Shown in pieces: positions 1 through 9,233 of a stretch of 64,000 nucleotides of DNA. Each line of letters opens with the position of its first letter. Position 1 is the stretch's first letter. The DNA is from Cohnella sp. WQ 127256 (GTDB taxonomy: Bacteria; Bacillota; Bacilli; Paenibacillales; Paenibacillaceae), in NCBI RefSeq assembly GCF_024519285.1, contig NZ_JAMZCY010000001.1, positions 1,302,001-1,366,000 of the forward strand, given 5' to 3'. The notes below the pieces were generated by a model. The model was not told where the DNA came from. It did no database searches and was given only the letters and a program-made list of their open reading frames with translations. Position numbers and translations under genes: made by a program.

Positions 1-691
1 GAAAAATAATGGCTGCCAGAAGCTGCATAGAAATGGAAACCTTCATTTCCTTTGCAATTGCTTCTTCTGAACCAAATTTAATGGATCGAACGATGCCGCT
101 GCTTCGACTATCCACATAATTTGCCGCTTGAATCACTAGATCGATTACTCCATTTTCGTCTGCCGTAAAGGTTGTAGAATTAGGCAGGTTCTTCGCAAAA
201 TAATCATTTTCCGATTTCGCAACCTGTCCTGATTTAGTAAGCAATCGGCCATTTACATATATTTCTGATGAAGAGCGTACGCTGGGCACACGAAGACTAT
301 AATTAATGTCCTTATCCTGATTTACATATAATCGCAAGCGATAGGAACCAAACCCGTATGGAGTTGACTTCTCAGCCAGCAAGGAATCATTCCATCTTCC
401 GGGAACCTGAATAAGATTTGGCTTGCTTTCGCCAAATCCTTGCTGCTGCCCGCCACCCGTCAGCAGAAGTGAGGGATAAAACTCCCATTCCCCATCAAGT
501 AAAACAATATCCCCATCTTCAGCATTCCAATTGCGCAAGTCGATTTGCCCAGCTTTAATAGGCTCCTGTTTTTGATTATGAAACGTTTCCATCCACAAAA
601 TGCGGGAACCAGATAAAATAACAAATAATAATCCAATCAATAATAGAATATGAATCATTTTGAATGGGTATTTCGGTGAATGATTTGCCAA
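1..691 (-). CDS. Membrane sensor of 7TM-DISM type, N-terminal part only
   Basis: The reading frame is open from a TTG start at 691 to the window edge, about 230 residues. A good AGGAG site lies 8-13 bases upstream of the TTG. An internal ATG at codon 12 is the alternative start. Residues 11-33 form one hydrophobic anchor. A beta-sandwich-like extracytoplasmic region follows, with the signature DGEWEFYP at about 66-73. This arrangement is usual for Paenibacillus sensors with an extracellular 7TMR-DISM/galactose-binding-like module ahead of seven helices and a kinase domain. Neither the helices nor the kinase domain is in the window, so the output domain is unknown. The family call is from pattern memory. 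Confidence 0.6.
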   Translation of the reverse strand, partial: MANHSPKYPFKMIHILLLIGLLFVILSGSRILWMETFHNQKQEPIKAGQIDLRNWNAEDGDIVLLDGEWEFYPSLLLTGGGQQQGFGESKPNLIQVPGRWNDSLLAEKSTPYGFGSYRLRLYVNQDKDINYSLRVPSVRSSSEIYVNGRLLTKSGQVAKSENDYFAKNLPNSTTFTADENGVIDLVIQAANYVDSRSSGIVRSIKFGSEEAIAKEMKVSISMQLLAAIIF

Positions 692-827
692 GAAGTATTC
701 CTCTCCTAGTCGTTTCGTGGAATCGCTATTAGTAAATAATACCACGAATTCGAAAAAACAATGTCGTATCTTGACACAAGTTACGGACAATCTTTTCCCA
801 AAAAGGTCCCTTTACTGCTGCTGGCAT

Positions 828-872
828 TTGACAAAACATAATACGATGCAATAAAGTGAGTGAGTACTTACT
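828..872 (+). promoter_or_regulatory. Promoter and palindromic operator of the TetR operon
   Basis: TTGACA at 828-833 is followed after 16 bases by AATAAA (850-855), a plausible sigma-A promoter. Just downstream, 859-872 is a near-perfect palindrome, AGTGAGTACTTACT, with one mismatched pair. Its position over the transcription start is typical of a self-repressing TetR operator. Confidence 0.55.
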
Positions 873-895
873 TCTGGTGAAGAATAGAATCGATA

Positions 896-1576
896 ATGAA
901 AGTGGTGAAACTGATTTTGACTACTAATAGCCTGTTTAACGAAATCCTATCGTCGCAAACTGCGAATCGAACCGTAAAACAACAACGGATTGTCATTGCA
1001 GCCATTCGATTGTTTGCTGAAAAAGGCTATTCCAATACATCGACGGCGGAAATCGCTAAAGTTGCTGAGGTATCTGAGGCTAGCATATTTAAACAATATG
1101 TTACCAAGGACAGACTGCTTCTATCCCTTGTTGTGCCCTATATCAAAGAGTTTTTTCCTTCTAAGGCGAATGAGACCATTAATCAAATCATCAGTAAAGC
1201 TGATTCGACATTTGAAGGATTCATAAGGGCATTTCTTAAAAACCGTATAGCATTCATTGTGGAAAACAGGGAGATATTCCAAGTCCTCATAAAAGAAATC
1301 ATATACAAGGAGGAACTGAAAAATGAGCTACTCCCTTATTTTTCCGAGCTCGTTACACCGCTCATGACGAAAGTGATTGAACTGTTTAAAGAACGCGGTG
1401 AACTCATCGACATCCCCATCACCCGAATATTAAAGTTGATCTTCACATTCATCGGCGGGTTTGTAGCTTCACGCTTTGTGTTATTAAATCAGGAATCAAT
1501 TAATGACGAGGAAATTGAAGATGCTATCCACTTTATAATAAATGGTATTCAAAAAGCCTCTTTCGATAATAAATGA
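896..1576 (+). CDS. TetR/AcrR family transcriptional repressor
   Basis: A 226-residue protein. Residues 30-75 carry the TetR N-terminal domain: a helix ending LFAEKGYSNTS, then the helix-turn-helix AEIAKVAEVSEASIFKQY. The C-terminal two thirds is a helical ligand-binding domain with no recognised effector. The gene ends 18 bases before a YhgE/Pip-like membrane protein gene, so the pair is one operon. Repressors of this type usually control the transporter beside them. The palindrome at 859-872 is the likely operator. The ATG at 896 has only a weak GGTGAAG site 13 bases upstream, so the true start could be slightly downstream. Confidence 0.85.
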   Translation: MKVVKLILTTNSLFNEILSSQTANRTVKQQRIVIAAIRLFAEKGYSNTSTAEIAKVAEVSEASIFKQYVTKDRLLLSLVVPYIKEFFPSKANETINQIISKADSTFEGFIRAFLKNRIAFIVENREIFQVLIKEIIYKEELKNELLPYFSELVTPLMTKVIELFKERGELIDIPITRILKLIFTFIGGFVASRFVLLNQESINDEEIEDAIHFIINGIQKASFDNK

Positions 1577-1594
1577 TAATGGAGTGATTTATTC

Positions 1595-2782
1595 ATGAAT
1601 GTATTAAAGAACAAGCTTTTGCTGATTGCGCCAATAATTGCCTTCTTGGTCGTATTTATTTTCTCGCTTACTTTATTTCCATCTGTAAAAGTTCAACCAA
1701 AGAACATGCCCATAGCCATAGTCAACATAGACCAGGGAGTTGAGATACCGAATCAGCCAACGATGAATATGGGGCAAACCATCGTTGACATGATGCAGAA
1801 AAACATCTCTTCTACATCAGGTGAGGAACCTGCTGTAAAATGGGTAGCAGTTTCCAGTGTCGAAGAAGTACAAGACGGGTTAAATAACCAGAAATATTAC
1901 GCAGCTCTAGTCATTCCAAAGGATTTTAGCGAGAAGCAAGCTTCTTTGCACAATCCGACTCCTACTTCGCCAGAGATTCAAATCTTTATTAATCAAGGTA
2001 TGAATACCGCGGCTTCCACAGTGGCAGGACAAATCCTGAACGGAGTCGTTGATAACATCAACAACAACGTTCGTGTCCAGATCCTTGAACAATTTAAGAG
2101 TCAAGGAAAAACACTGACTGTGGAACAGGCTTCAAGCTTGGTAACTCCTGTTACTAAAAAAGTTACTAATGTCAATGAAATTGGTACGAATAGCGCAAAT
2201 GGGAATGCCCCTATTTCCTTATTCCAACCCCTGTGGATGGCAAGTATGGTGAGCGCAGCGATCCTCTTCCTTGCCATTAACAAGATGACGACAACAACTC
2301 GGAAAGAGAAGCTTACTGCGAAATTAATACAGATTTTAATGGGGGTTATTGTTGCTGTTGTCGTTGGATTTGGATTAACTTGGCTCGCAGACAGTATGGT
2401 AGGGCTTCATGTTCCGTTGTTTACGGATACAGCACTTTTCTTAACCATTACTTTCTTCTGTTTTTTCCTTATGATATCTGCCGTAGTGTCGTTATTGGGT
2501 ATCAAAGGAATTGCCATCTTTGGCTTAATCCTTTTCTTCGGTGCACCTTTACTTGCTTTAGCTCCGGAAATGATGTCCCCCTTTTATAGGGACTGGGTGC
2601 ACTCTTGGTTGCCAATGAGTTTTATGGTAGAAGGTCTTCGAGAACTTTTCTTCTTCGGCAAAGGATTGAGTTGGAATCATGCACTTTCCACTCTCACTTG
2701 GATTGGCTTAGTTAGCTCCATCATTATCCTTGCTTCTGCTTTGAAACCGCAGGCAGTAAAAACACAGCAAAAGCTTGAATAA
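1595..2782 (+). CDS. YhgE/Pip-like ABC-2 type membrane protein
   Basis: A 395-residue membrane protein with the YhgE/Pip layout. One helix lies at residues 7-29, followed by a large external domain (about 30-205) that begins with the family hallmark PIAIVNIDQG. Five further helices lie between about 210 and 382. Proteins of this kind resemble ABC-2 permeases without an ATPase. They are commonly paired with TetR genes in Firmicutes and are linked to export or tolerance of hydrophobic compounds. The upstream TetR gene is co-transcribed, and a strong terminator follows at 2791. No ATPase gene is nearby. The substrate is unknown. Confidence 0.75.
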   Translation: MNVLKNKLLLIAPIIAFLVVFIFSLTLFPSVKVQPKNMPIAIVNIDQGVEIPNQPTMNMGQTIVDMMQKNISSTSGEEPAVKWVAVSSVEEVQDGLNNQKYYAALVIPKDFSEKQASLHNPTPTSPEIQIFINQGMNTAASTVAGQILNGVVDNINNNVRVQILEQFKSQGKTLTVEQASSLVTPVTKKVTNVNEIGTNSANGNAPISLFQPLWMASMVSAAILFLAINKMTTTTRKEKLTAKLIQILMGVIVAVVVGFGLTWLADSMVGLHVPLFTDTALFLTITFFCFFLMISAVVSLLGIKGIAIFGLILFFGAPLLALAPEMMSPFYRDWVHSWLPMSFMVEGLRELFFFGKGLSWNHALSTLTWIGLVSSIIILASALKPQAVKTQQKLE

Positions 2783-2790
2783 TAATAATA

Positions 2791-2830
2791 AAAGCATGCA
2801 AATCGTTTTCGCGATTTGCATGCTTTTTTT
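2791..2830 (+). terminator. Rho-independent terminator of the TetR-YhgE operon
   Basis: A perfect 15-bp stem (2791-2805 with 2812-2826) with a 6-base loop runs into a T tract, 8 bases after the stop codon. Confidence 0.92.
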
Positions 2831-2831
2831 A

Positions 2832-2963
2832 AGTCTACAGAGCTTCCACGACGCGAAGGTCGATTACGCGACCCAAGCACTGAAGCAGCGCGAAAAAATC
2901 GGCTTCATGTTCGGATTCGAGAATGTCATTTCACTGCACTATCTGGGACTGGCTGACTACTGA
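2832..2963 (+). pseudogene. C-terminal remnant of an unrecognised gene
   Basis: The frame after the terminator reads as coherent protein for about 43 residues and ends in TGA, then a terminator at 2975. It contains the segments DAKVDYATQALKQRE and ENVISLHYLGLADY. There is no start codon or ribosome site, and the preceding codons are terminator sequence. Base composition is higher in GC than the adjacent membrane protein gene. I read it as the 3' end of a gene whose body was deleted. Family not recognised. Confidence 0.35.
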
Positions 2964-2974
2964 GCCGAACTCAA

Positions 2975-3010
2975 GCCTATCGGATTGTTCCGATAGGCTC
3001 TCTTTTTTCT
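2975..3010 (+). terminator. Rho-independent terminator
   Basis: A 10-bp perfect stem GCCTATCGGA/TCCGATAGGC with a TTGT loop, followed by TCTCTTTTTT. It follows the gene remnant on the + strand. Confidence 0.8.
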
Positions 3011-3097
3011 AAGCCACCTCTCTGCCCAAGAAGCTTCTGAGAGGCCTGACACGACAACGGATTGATGCTAGCAAGAAAGTAACACCCTTCTTCCTTT

Positions 3098-5389
3098 CTA
3101 CAGAGTCGTATTGTCCAGCAGAATCACGTACGGGCTTGTCCCTGTTACTACAACGTTGTTGAACACGCATTTCGCAACGGTGGCCGAGTACACCTTGTTT
3201 ATCCAATAGAAGTTCACATTCGTATTCTCCAAGTAACAATCGGCAATGATCGCTTTATTGTCGTTGTTCCCTTTGACGATCGCAGATTGAATGAACTGGC
3301 AATCTGTAACTAGCGCATTGCCATCGAGGACAGCGCCCAACAGATGGAACGAACTGTCCTGAACCTGTATTCTTCTCGTATACTGGGCACTGGTGGAACC
3401 GAATTGAATATCCGTCTTCCCGAGCGCTCCCGTTTTGGCCCGGACGAACTTGCCACCGCTCAAGTGGCAGCCTTCGAATCTTGCTCCCCCTTCGATCAGC
3501 GTCAATCCCTCAATGGTGTTCGGGCGTCCTACATAGTTCTGGGGAACAAGTACCGATACGTCATAGTTCTTGACCGTCACGTTACGGATTACCGCGCCGG
3601 CCGCCAGCAGAGAAAAGTTCGGCGACGAGGCGTTATCGTTACGCCAATCGCGTTCCACCGTAATATTGGTAATATAACATCTGCCGTAATTGAAGCGGCT
3701 GATATTGAATCCCGCTACTCCCACGTCACTGATGACAACCGGTGCACCACCCTTCGTTTCGGATACCTGGAAGCTTGTCGAAGTAATGTTAACCGTGTAA
3801 TAGAGCTTGTCCACGCTGATGCCCGTCGGCACGCTGCCAATCCACTGCTCGAAGCAGATTTTGGCACCATTGCCCATGCCGTGTGGTGTGGCATACGTGA
3901 ATGTTCCTGTAACCGCGTTAACCGACGGAGTGCCGAAGTATCCGTAAACGCTGGAACCGTACATGATTCCGTCCTTAATTCTAATGTTGTTCACCGCAGC
4001 TCCTCTGACATCCAGAAAACGCAAGTTCCCTTTTACGAAATCTGCGCCATTCACGAAGTTGTCTCCCTGTACCCAGAGCTCGCACCCAAGGAACGTGTTA
4101 TTCAGGAACTTAACTTGCGTATTACCCGGATGAGAACTAACTCCGCCTACGTTATATCCTTCGAACGTATTGCTCTCGATCGTCAGATTCGTACCATCCG
4201 CATTCACAAAGTGTCCGCGGTTATTGTTGTGAATATAATTGTTCTTTATGATGATCCGATAGTTAAGCTCCAATCCGTTAGGCCTGTCCTCCATTTTATA
4301 AGGGATATTGCTCTCACCGACCATGGACTCGATATCGATGCCGAACATGGGTGCCGTACCGTTTCGAAAGTTGGTCGTTACTCCGTCGTCATCGTAACCG
4401 ATATCATGGATGTTATTGTGATAGACGAAGGTATCGTTGGAAGCACACAACGAGATCCCTTGTCGACGGCAATGGTGAATATTGCAGCTATGAATCGAAA
4501 TATGCTGGCCCATCTGCTCTTGTGTATACAACAGCGGGTCAATTTGATATTGCGCCCAGCCAGTCAGAATCCCATCCCCAGTACAATTCGAGATGTCGAT
4601 ATTCACGAGCTCAATATGATTGGAACCATATAATCCGATTCCATGCCCACTCTCATGAGTGTAATAGCTGTTATCGATTTTTAATGAGAGGTCAGCGATT
4701 TCCGTATCGGTCAGCGGTGAAGCGGTAATGTCAATCGCTAGCACCATTTTGTTGTTCTCCACTATGCCACCGGCATTGTTTAGAAACCAACCTCGTCCTG
4801 TTGGATACGTCGGCGCGAAGCCTCCGTCCGCCCTTGATCCGACTAAAGTTGCGCTTGATACGATGTTCTTGTATTGATAGAAGCGATAACCGGTCGCGAC
4901 CAATGCACTGCTCGTATTCCATAACCGGAACGTGGATAGCAAGCCAGGATGCTCATAACGGTCGATGATTTTGCTGCGGATCCAGTTCGGGTTTGTATTA
5001 TATGACCCATCGGCGTTGATGCCACCTCTTTCGAAGCCGATGTAAATTTCGTATACGTGTGTTTTTTTGTCGCCAACGATCGCCCCCCCTGAAATTTTCA
5101 CGTCGTCGATGCTTTTAAGTTGAAAAATGTTGTAGTTGGGTGAAGAGTTGGTTTCCATTTCTATGGAGCACCCGTCATCCATTTCGAAATGCATACCGCT
5201 TTGCATAATGATCGCAGAAAATGAAACTGGGTCCATCTTAACCTTGTACGTGCCATTCGGCAGCAAAATATGGTTGTGCCCCTGAGCTTTAGCCCAAGTA
5301 ATGGCGCTGTTGATTCCTGCCGTTGTAGCCGGCGCATTCGTGCCGTCGTTGTGAATTCCAAACTGTACCAAATCAATTACATAAGTCAT
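3098..5389 (-). CDS. Right-handed beta-helix (pectate-lyase-3-like) protein
   Basis: A 763-residue protein from the ATG at 5389, chosen because GGAGGTG lies 9-15 bases upstream; an in-frame TTG at 5407 overlaps that site. The N-terminus (about 1-60) matches the module opening phage-type pectate-lyase-3 proteins: a V-x-FGxxxDGT-like turn, then alternating residues and the segment LPNGTYKV. The middle (about 230-480) is rich in short beta-helix turns with N ladders such as SIHSCNIHHCRRQGIS. No signal peptide is present, so it may be intracellular, phage-derived or exported with a phage-like particle. It resembles YobO-type proteins of Bacillus in kind. No catalytic residues could be assigned. 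No tail or structural phage genes are near. Confidence 0.7.
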   Translation of the reverse strand: MTYVIDLVQFGIHNDGTNAPATTAGINSAITWAKAQGHNHILLPNGTYKVKMDPVSFSAIIMQSGMHFEMDDGCSIEMETNSSPNYNIFQLKSIDDVKISGGAIVGDKKTHVYEIYIGFERGGINADGSYNTNPNWIRSKIIDRYEHPGLLSTFRLWNTSSALVATGYRFYQYKNIVSSATLVGSRADGGFAPTYPTGRGWFLNNAGGIVENNKMVLAIDITASPLTDTEIADLSLKIDNSYYTHESGHGIGLYGSNHIELVNIDISNCTGDGILTGWAQYQIDPLLYTQEQMGQHISIHSCNIHHCRRQGISLCASNDTFVYHNNIHDIGYDDDGVTTNFRNGTAPMFGIDIESMVGESNIPYKMEDRPNGLELNYRIIIKNNYIHNNNRGHFVNADGTNLTIESNTFEGYNVGGVSSHPGNTQVKFLNNTFLGCELWVQGDNFVNGADFVKGNLRFLDVRGAAVNNIRIKDGIMYGSSVYGYFGTPSVNAVTGTFTYATPHGMGNGAKICFEQWIGSVPTGISVDKLYYTVNITSTSFQVSETKGGAPVVISDVGVAGFNISRFNYGRCYITNITVERDWRNDNASSPNFSLLAAGAVIRNVTVKNYDVSVLVPQNYVGRPNTIEGLTLIEGGARFEGCHLSGGKFVRAKTGALGKTDIQFGSTSAQYTRRIQVQDSSFHLLGAVLDGNALVTDCQFIQSAIVKGNNDNKAIIADCYLENTNVNFYWINKVYSATVAKCVFNNVVVTGTSPYVILLDNTTL

Positions 5390-5570
5390 TTTATTAAACA
5401 CCTCCAAATCATCGGAGCTCGAAAAGAACTCCGTAATTTTATATATGAGAAATCAATTCTTCATGTTACATAATTCCATGCTTGTCCACCGTTGTTGAAT
5501 GTCGAGAGACACGAGTTTCAACGGCTGTAGACGCAGCCGATTTACTTCTCGCTAATAATAAAATTCCAGC

Positions 5571-5610
5571 AAAAAAAAGCTGGATCAAAAGTGTTTCCCT
5601 TTTGACCAGC
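5571..5610 (-). terminator. Rho-independent terminator (minus strand)
   Basis: On the minus strand a stem GCTGG-TCAAAAG paired with CTTTTGA-(T)-CCAGC is followed by eight Ts. It lies 113 bases after the stop of the YdeI-like gene. The rest of 5390-5722 shows only the leader of the beta-helix gene and no further gene. Confidence 0.75.
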
Positions 5611-5722
5611 CTCTTTGCATTTGAATACTTTTCTCTACCTTCTTGTTACGTAGCATTGGATGATATAGCGGAACGAGGCTCCGTTATTCCTACTTCGAAT
5701 TACTTAGCTGTGCATATACATC

Positions 5723-6316
5723 CTAATCATTTAATCCCTTACCATTGAGAATTTGCTGCATATGTTTTTCAACCCTTGACTCTCGGGTTTTGGCTTGTTT
5801 CGGTTCAGAAAAATGAAGAAGATATGCTCTTTGCCGACCGGGCGTCAAGGCTTCAAAAGCAGTCTTCAAGGCGGGATTTTCATCGATTTTATTTTGGAAT
5901 TCATCTGAAACTACGAATTCTGTATTCTTTTTAAAATTCACCTCTAAACCGGCTTTTTCAACTTCAATAGCTTCAAGAATATAGGCTTTCACGATGGATT
6001 CCATCTCAATTATTTCTTGAACATTGGTGAACCGAATCTGGCGCGCCGCCTGCACATTCTCCGTTTGTTGGATTAGAATACCTGGGGTATCCTGTAACAA
6101 GGCACCCTTGTGAAAGAGAAGCGCACAATATTCTTTAAATCCATGTATTAAGACTATGTTTTTATTATCAAACGTGTAACAAGGATGCATCCACTTAAAT
6201 TCTTCGGTCAGCTCACAGTCGAGAACGATAGTTCTCAACTTTTCATATTCCTCTTTCCACTTTTTGGACCTACTTAAATATTCATCAACCTTAGGATTCA
6301 ATCTAGGATTTGTCAT
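5723..6316 (-). CDS. YdeI/OmdA-family protein with DUF1801-like N-terminus
   Basis: A 197-residue soluble protein. Residues about 10-110 match the DUF1801/YdhG-type fold, with the segment EFKWMHPCYTFDNKNIVLIHGF followed by LLFHKGALL. Residues about 140-190 carry the OmdA/YdeI C-terminal helices ending ALTPGRQRAYLLHFSEPKQAKTRESRVEK, which is diagnostic of the YdeI group. Function is not established for the family. ATG at 6316 is preferred over the adjacent TTG at 6319; the GAGGGGTG site serves either. The gene is transcribed alone. Confidence 0.8.
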   Translation of the reverse strand: MTNPRLNPKVDEYLSRSKKWKEEYEKLRTIVLDCELTEEFKWMHPCYTFDNKNIVLIHGFKEYCALLFHKGALLQDTPGILIQQTENVQAARQIRFTNVQEIIEMESIVKAYILEAIEVEKAGLEVNFKKNTEFVVSDEFQNKIDENPALKTAFEALTPGRQRAYLLHFSEPKQAKTRESRVEKHMQQILNGKGLND

Positions 6317-6367
6317 CAAGGGACACCCCTCTTCGTCATAATAATTACAAAAAGTGGATTTAGAGCA

Positions 6368-8623
6368 TTAAATCAAGTATTTTCCCGTGATTGACTGCTC
6401 CGCATGGATGATCTGTGAGGGTGTGCCCTCGAACACTACTTGTCCACCCTTGCTGCCTCCGTCGGGTCCCATATCGATAATCCAATCGGCTTGGCTGATC
6501 ACATCAAGGTTGTGCTCGATGACAATCACCGTATTGCCGGCATCGACAAGGCGGTTCATTATTTCCAGAAGGTGGCCAATATCTGACATATGTAAGCCGG
6601 TCGTCGGCTCGTCCATCACGTAGATACTGCCCTTCTTATGCAGCTCGCTCGCCAGCTTGATGCGCTGGCATTCCCCGCCCGATAACGTGCTGAGCGGTTG
6701 GCCGAGTGTAATATAGTTCAGCCCCACATCGCTCATCGCTTGGAGCTTGCGTACAACCTCTTTTAGCTGAAAGAAATCCAAAGCCTGCTCCACAGTCATC
6801 TCTAGCACTTCTGCAATCGACTTTCCGTTCAGCTTGTACTCGAGAACCTCTTCCTTGAACCGTTTACCTCCGCATTCTTCACATGGCAGCTTCACGCTAT
6901 CGAGGTATCCAACATCTGTATATACTACGCCCAGCCCTTGGCAGTTCTCGCAAGCCCCTTTGGAGTTAAAGCTGAACAAGCCTTGGTTGACCTTGTTCGC
7001 GGAAGCAAACGCTTTGCGCACATCATCCATGATCCCCGTGTAGGTTGCGGGATTTGAGCGTGTCGACACACCTATGGCCGATTGGTCGATGACGATTGCA
7101 TCTAAATGCTGGCTAAGGAATACATCGTTAATCAACGTACTTTTCCCCGAGCCGGCGACACCCGTAACGACAGTCAGCACGCCGATTGGGATATCAACGC
7201 TCACGTGCCGCAAGTTGTGCTGAGTGGCATCCTTGATGGATAGCTTGCCCGATGATTGTCTGCAGTCATGCTTTAGCTGGACAGAACGCTTCATATGTGT
7301 GCCTGTCAGCGTCCCGGATTCCAGTAGGCCTTGGAAGCTTCCTTCGTACACGATGTTACCACCGCGGCTGCCGGCGTGAGGCCCAACGTCGACGATATGA
7401 TCCGCCACCTTGATCACATCGGGATCATGCTCGACGACAATTACGGTATTGCCCTTGTCGCGCAGCTTTTGAAGTAATTCATTTAACCGGTGTACATCGC
7501 GGGGATGCAAGCCGATGCTTGGCTCATCGAAGATGTATGTAACATCCACCAAACTGCCGCTCAGATGCTTAACCATCTTGACGCGCTGCGACTCCCCGCC
7601 TGACAATGTATCCGTCTCGCGGTCCAGCGTTAAGTAGTCAAGTCCGATATCGACCAGATGCTGCAGCCGATCCGTCAGTGCCTTGACGACAGGTGCGGCT
7701 ATAGGTTCGTTAATTTCCCGAGTAACGCGAATGAGCTGTCCAACCTCCATCGAGGAAAACTCAGCAATGTTATGTCCATTAATTCGGCAGTTAAGCGCGG
7801 CCTGACTGAGTCTCGCGCCGTGACAGGTGGTGCACGTACCCTCGGTTATGTATGGAACGACAGATTGTTGTGTGCGTTCGGACTTCGTTTTCACATCCTG
7901 CTTGATGTATTTGTTGGTAAACTTCTCAATGATACCTTCCACTGTAATATTCGTTGCCTTCCCGGCAAAATCCATCTTAACTTTCCTCGCCTTACCGTAC
8001 AGCAGTTGCTCCAGGTCTTCCTCCGAATAATCGCTTAGTTTCTTGTCGAGATCGAATGGCCACGACTGTACAATTATGTTCCAATCCCAACTATTCAATG
8101 TATAGCCCGGGAGCAGGAGTGCCCCTTCATTCAGTGATTTTGACATGTCCACTGCCTTGCTCATGTCCACGCCCAGTCTGCGACCGAGCCCATTGCACTC
8201 GAGACACATCCCCTGCGGATCATTAAACGAGAACATGTTCACCGGTCCGACATAGGGTTGGCCCACCCGTGAGAAGAGAAGACGGAGAATGGGAGATATA
8301 TCAGTAATCGTGCCCATCGTGGAATGCGAGCCGCCGCCCAGACGCTTCTGATCCACGATAACGGCCATGCTCAGGTTCTCAATCGCGTCAGCATCCGGCT
8401 GAGGAAAACGTGGCAGAAAGGTGCGTACAAACATGCTGAAGTTTTCGTTCAGTAGACGCTGGGATTCGGCCGCGATCGTATCGAAGACGATCGATGACTT
8501 ACCGGATCCAGAAACCCCGGAGAAGATTGTGATCTTCCTCTTAGGAATGCGCAAGGATACGTTCTTGAGATTGTTTTCCCTAGCACCGGAGATTACGATA
8601 TACTCTTGACTTAATTCGCTCAT
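6368..8623 (-). CDS. Short UvrA-like ABC ATPase
   Basis: A 751-residue tandem ABC ATPase of the UvrA superfamily. It has Walker A motifs SGVSGSGKSS (about 35) and VAGSGKST (about 490), zinc-finger-like CxxC pairs CLECNGLG, CTTCHG, CENCQGLG and CEECGGKRF, and signatures LSGGESQRV and LSGGECQRI followed by DEPSIGLH and DEPTTGLH. Canonical UvrA is about 940-960 residues, so this is one of the shortened paralogues that lack the UvrB-binding insertion. Such paralogues occur in Bacillota and actinomycetes, some linked to tolerance of DNA-binding drugs (DrrC-like). It stands alone, without uvrB or uvrC. Damage-specific or drug-related function is inference. Confidence 0.88.
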   Translation of the reverse strand: MSELSQEYIVISGARENNLKNVSLRIPKRKITIFSGVSGSGKSSIVFDTIAAESQRLLNENFSMFVRTFLPRFPQPDADAIENLSMAVIVDQKRLGGGSHSTMGTITDISPILRLLFSRVGQPYVGPVNMFSFNDPQGMCLECNGLGRRLGVDMSKAVDMSKSLNEGALLLPGYTLNSWDWNIIVQSWPFDLDKKLSDYSEEDLEQLLYGKARKVKMDFAGKATNITVEGIIEKFTNKYIKQDVKTKSERTQQSVVPYITEGTCTTCHGARLSQAALNCRINGHNIAEFSSMEVGQLIRVTREINEPIAAPVVKALTDRLQHLVDIGLDYLTLDRETDTLSGGESQRVKMVKHLSGSLVDVTYIFDEPSIGLHPRDVHRLNELLQKLRDKGNTVIVVEHDPDVIKVADHIVDVGPHAGSRGGNIVYEGSFQGLLESGTLTGTHMKRSVQLKHDCRQSSGKLSIKDATQHNLRHVSVDIPIGVLTVVTGVAGSGKSTLINDVFLSQHLDAIVIDQSAIGVSTRSNPATYTGIMDDVRKAFASANKVNQGLFSFNSKGACENCQGLGVVYTDVGYLDSVKLPCEECGGKRFKEEVLEYKLNGKSIAEVLEMTVEQALDFFQLKEVVRKLQAMSDVGLNYITLGQPLSTLSGGECQRIKLASELHKKGSIYVMDEPTTGLHMSDIGHLLEIMNRLVDAGNTVIVIEHNLDVISQADWIIDMGPDGGSKGGQVVFEGTPSQIIHAEQSITGKYLI

Positions 8624-8728
8624 GATTTACATCCTTCCATTCTTATTATTTTCTACATATATTCACATATTCACATTGTACGATGACTCAGGTAGTCCGA
8701 CCATACATTTATCATTGTCACAATTAGG

Positions 8729-8765
8729 TATAAACCGGCTGCAAACGATATGCTGTCGGTTTATA
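8729..8765. repeat. Inverted repeat between two minus-strand genes
   Basis: A 9-bp perfect inverted repeat TATAAACCG/CGGTTTATA is separated by 19 bases. It lies downstream of the SRPBCC gene stop. No T tract follows, so it is a weak terminator candidate or a protein site. Confidence 0.35.
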
Positions 8766-8834
8766 TTGGTTCGTGCTTAGCAGAGTTCGATTATCGCACC
8801 CTTACATTTTAACATTTGGGGGTACTGCATGCGG

Positions 8835-9233
8835 TTATTGCTCCAGCACCTTTTCAAACCCGCCGAACCAATTCCCCCAGCCATATCTAGCGCCTTCAAG
8901 TCCTTGAGGATTTGAGAATCCTGTTTGGTCAAGATGAAGGTTAACCTTTCCGTCCCCTAAATCCTGCAGCGTCCAGACGACTGTATGCTGCTCCCCTCCA
9001 CTGGCCCAAGTATAGGACAACTTGTTAGGGGCGTCCACGATAATCACTTTGCCTTCAATAATTCCATCCCAGTATTCGGACGGTTGAGTTCTAAATTGGA
9101 AACTGTGCCCTACGACCGGTTTGAAATCATTTTCCATGATCCACTTGGCAAGCTTGTTAGAATCGGTTAGAGCGGACCAAGCCTTCTCAATCGATGTTGT
9201 ATATTGAAAATCTAAAGATAACGCTAAACTCAT
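8835..9233 (-). CDS. SRPBCC (AHSA1-like) domain protein
   Basis: A 132-residue START/Bet-v1-like protein of the AHSA1 group. The N-terminal segment TSIEKAWSALTDSNKLAKWIMENDF, central YTWASGG and C-terminal GWGNWFGGFEKVLEQ are typical of these hydrophobic-pocket proteins. The ATG overlaps the stop of the upstream ArsR-family gene (ATGA at 9230-9233), indicating translational coupling. ArsR plus AHSA1 pairs are common in Bacillota, but the ligand and function are not known. A second, independent pair of this design sits at 36179-37106. Confidence 0.85.
   Translation of the reverse strand: MSLALSLDFQYTTSIEKAWSALTDSNKLAKWIMENDFKPVVGHSFQFRTQPSEYWDGIIEGKVIIVDAPNKLSYTWASGGEQHTVVWTLQDLGDGKVNLHLDQTGFSNPQGLEGARYGWGNWFGGFEKVLEQ

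Noticed and set aside
3344..4633. 429-residue open frame on the + strand
   Set aside because: It lies opposite the beta-helix gene, has no ribosome site and shows no domain; an antisense shadow.
5482..5748. 88-residue + strand frame
   Set aside because: It runs through the minus-strand terminator at 5571 and into the YdeI-like gene; no coding signs.
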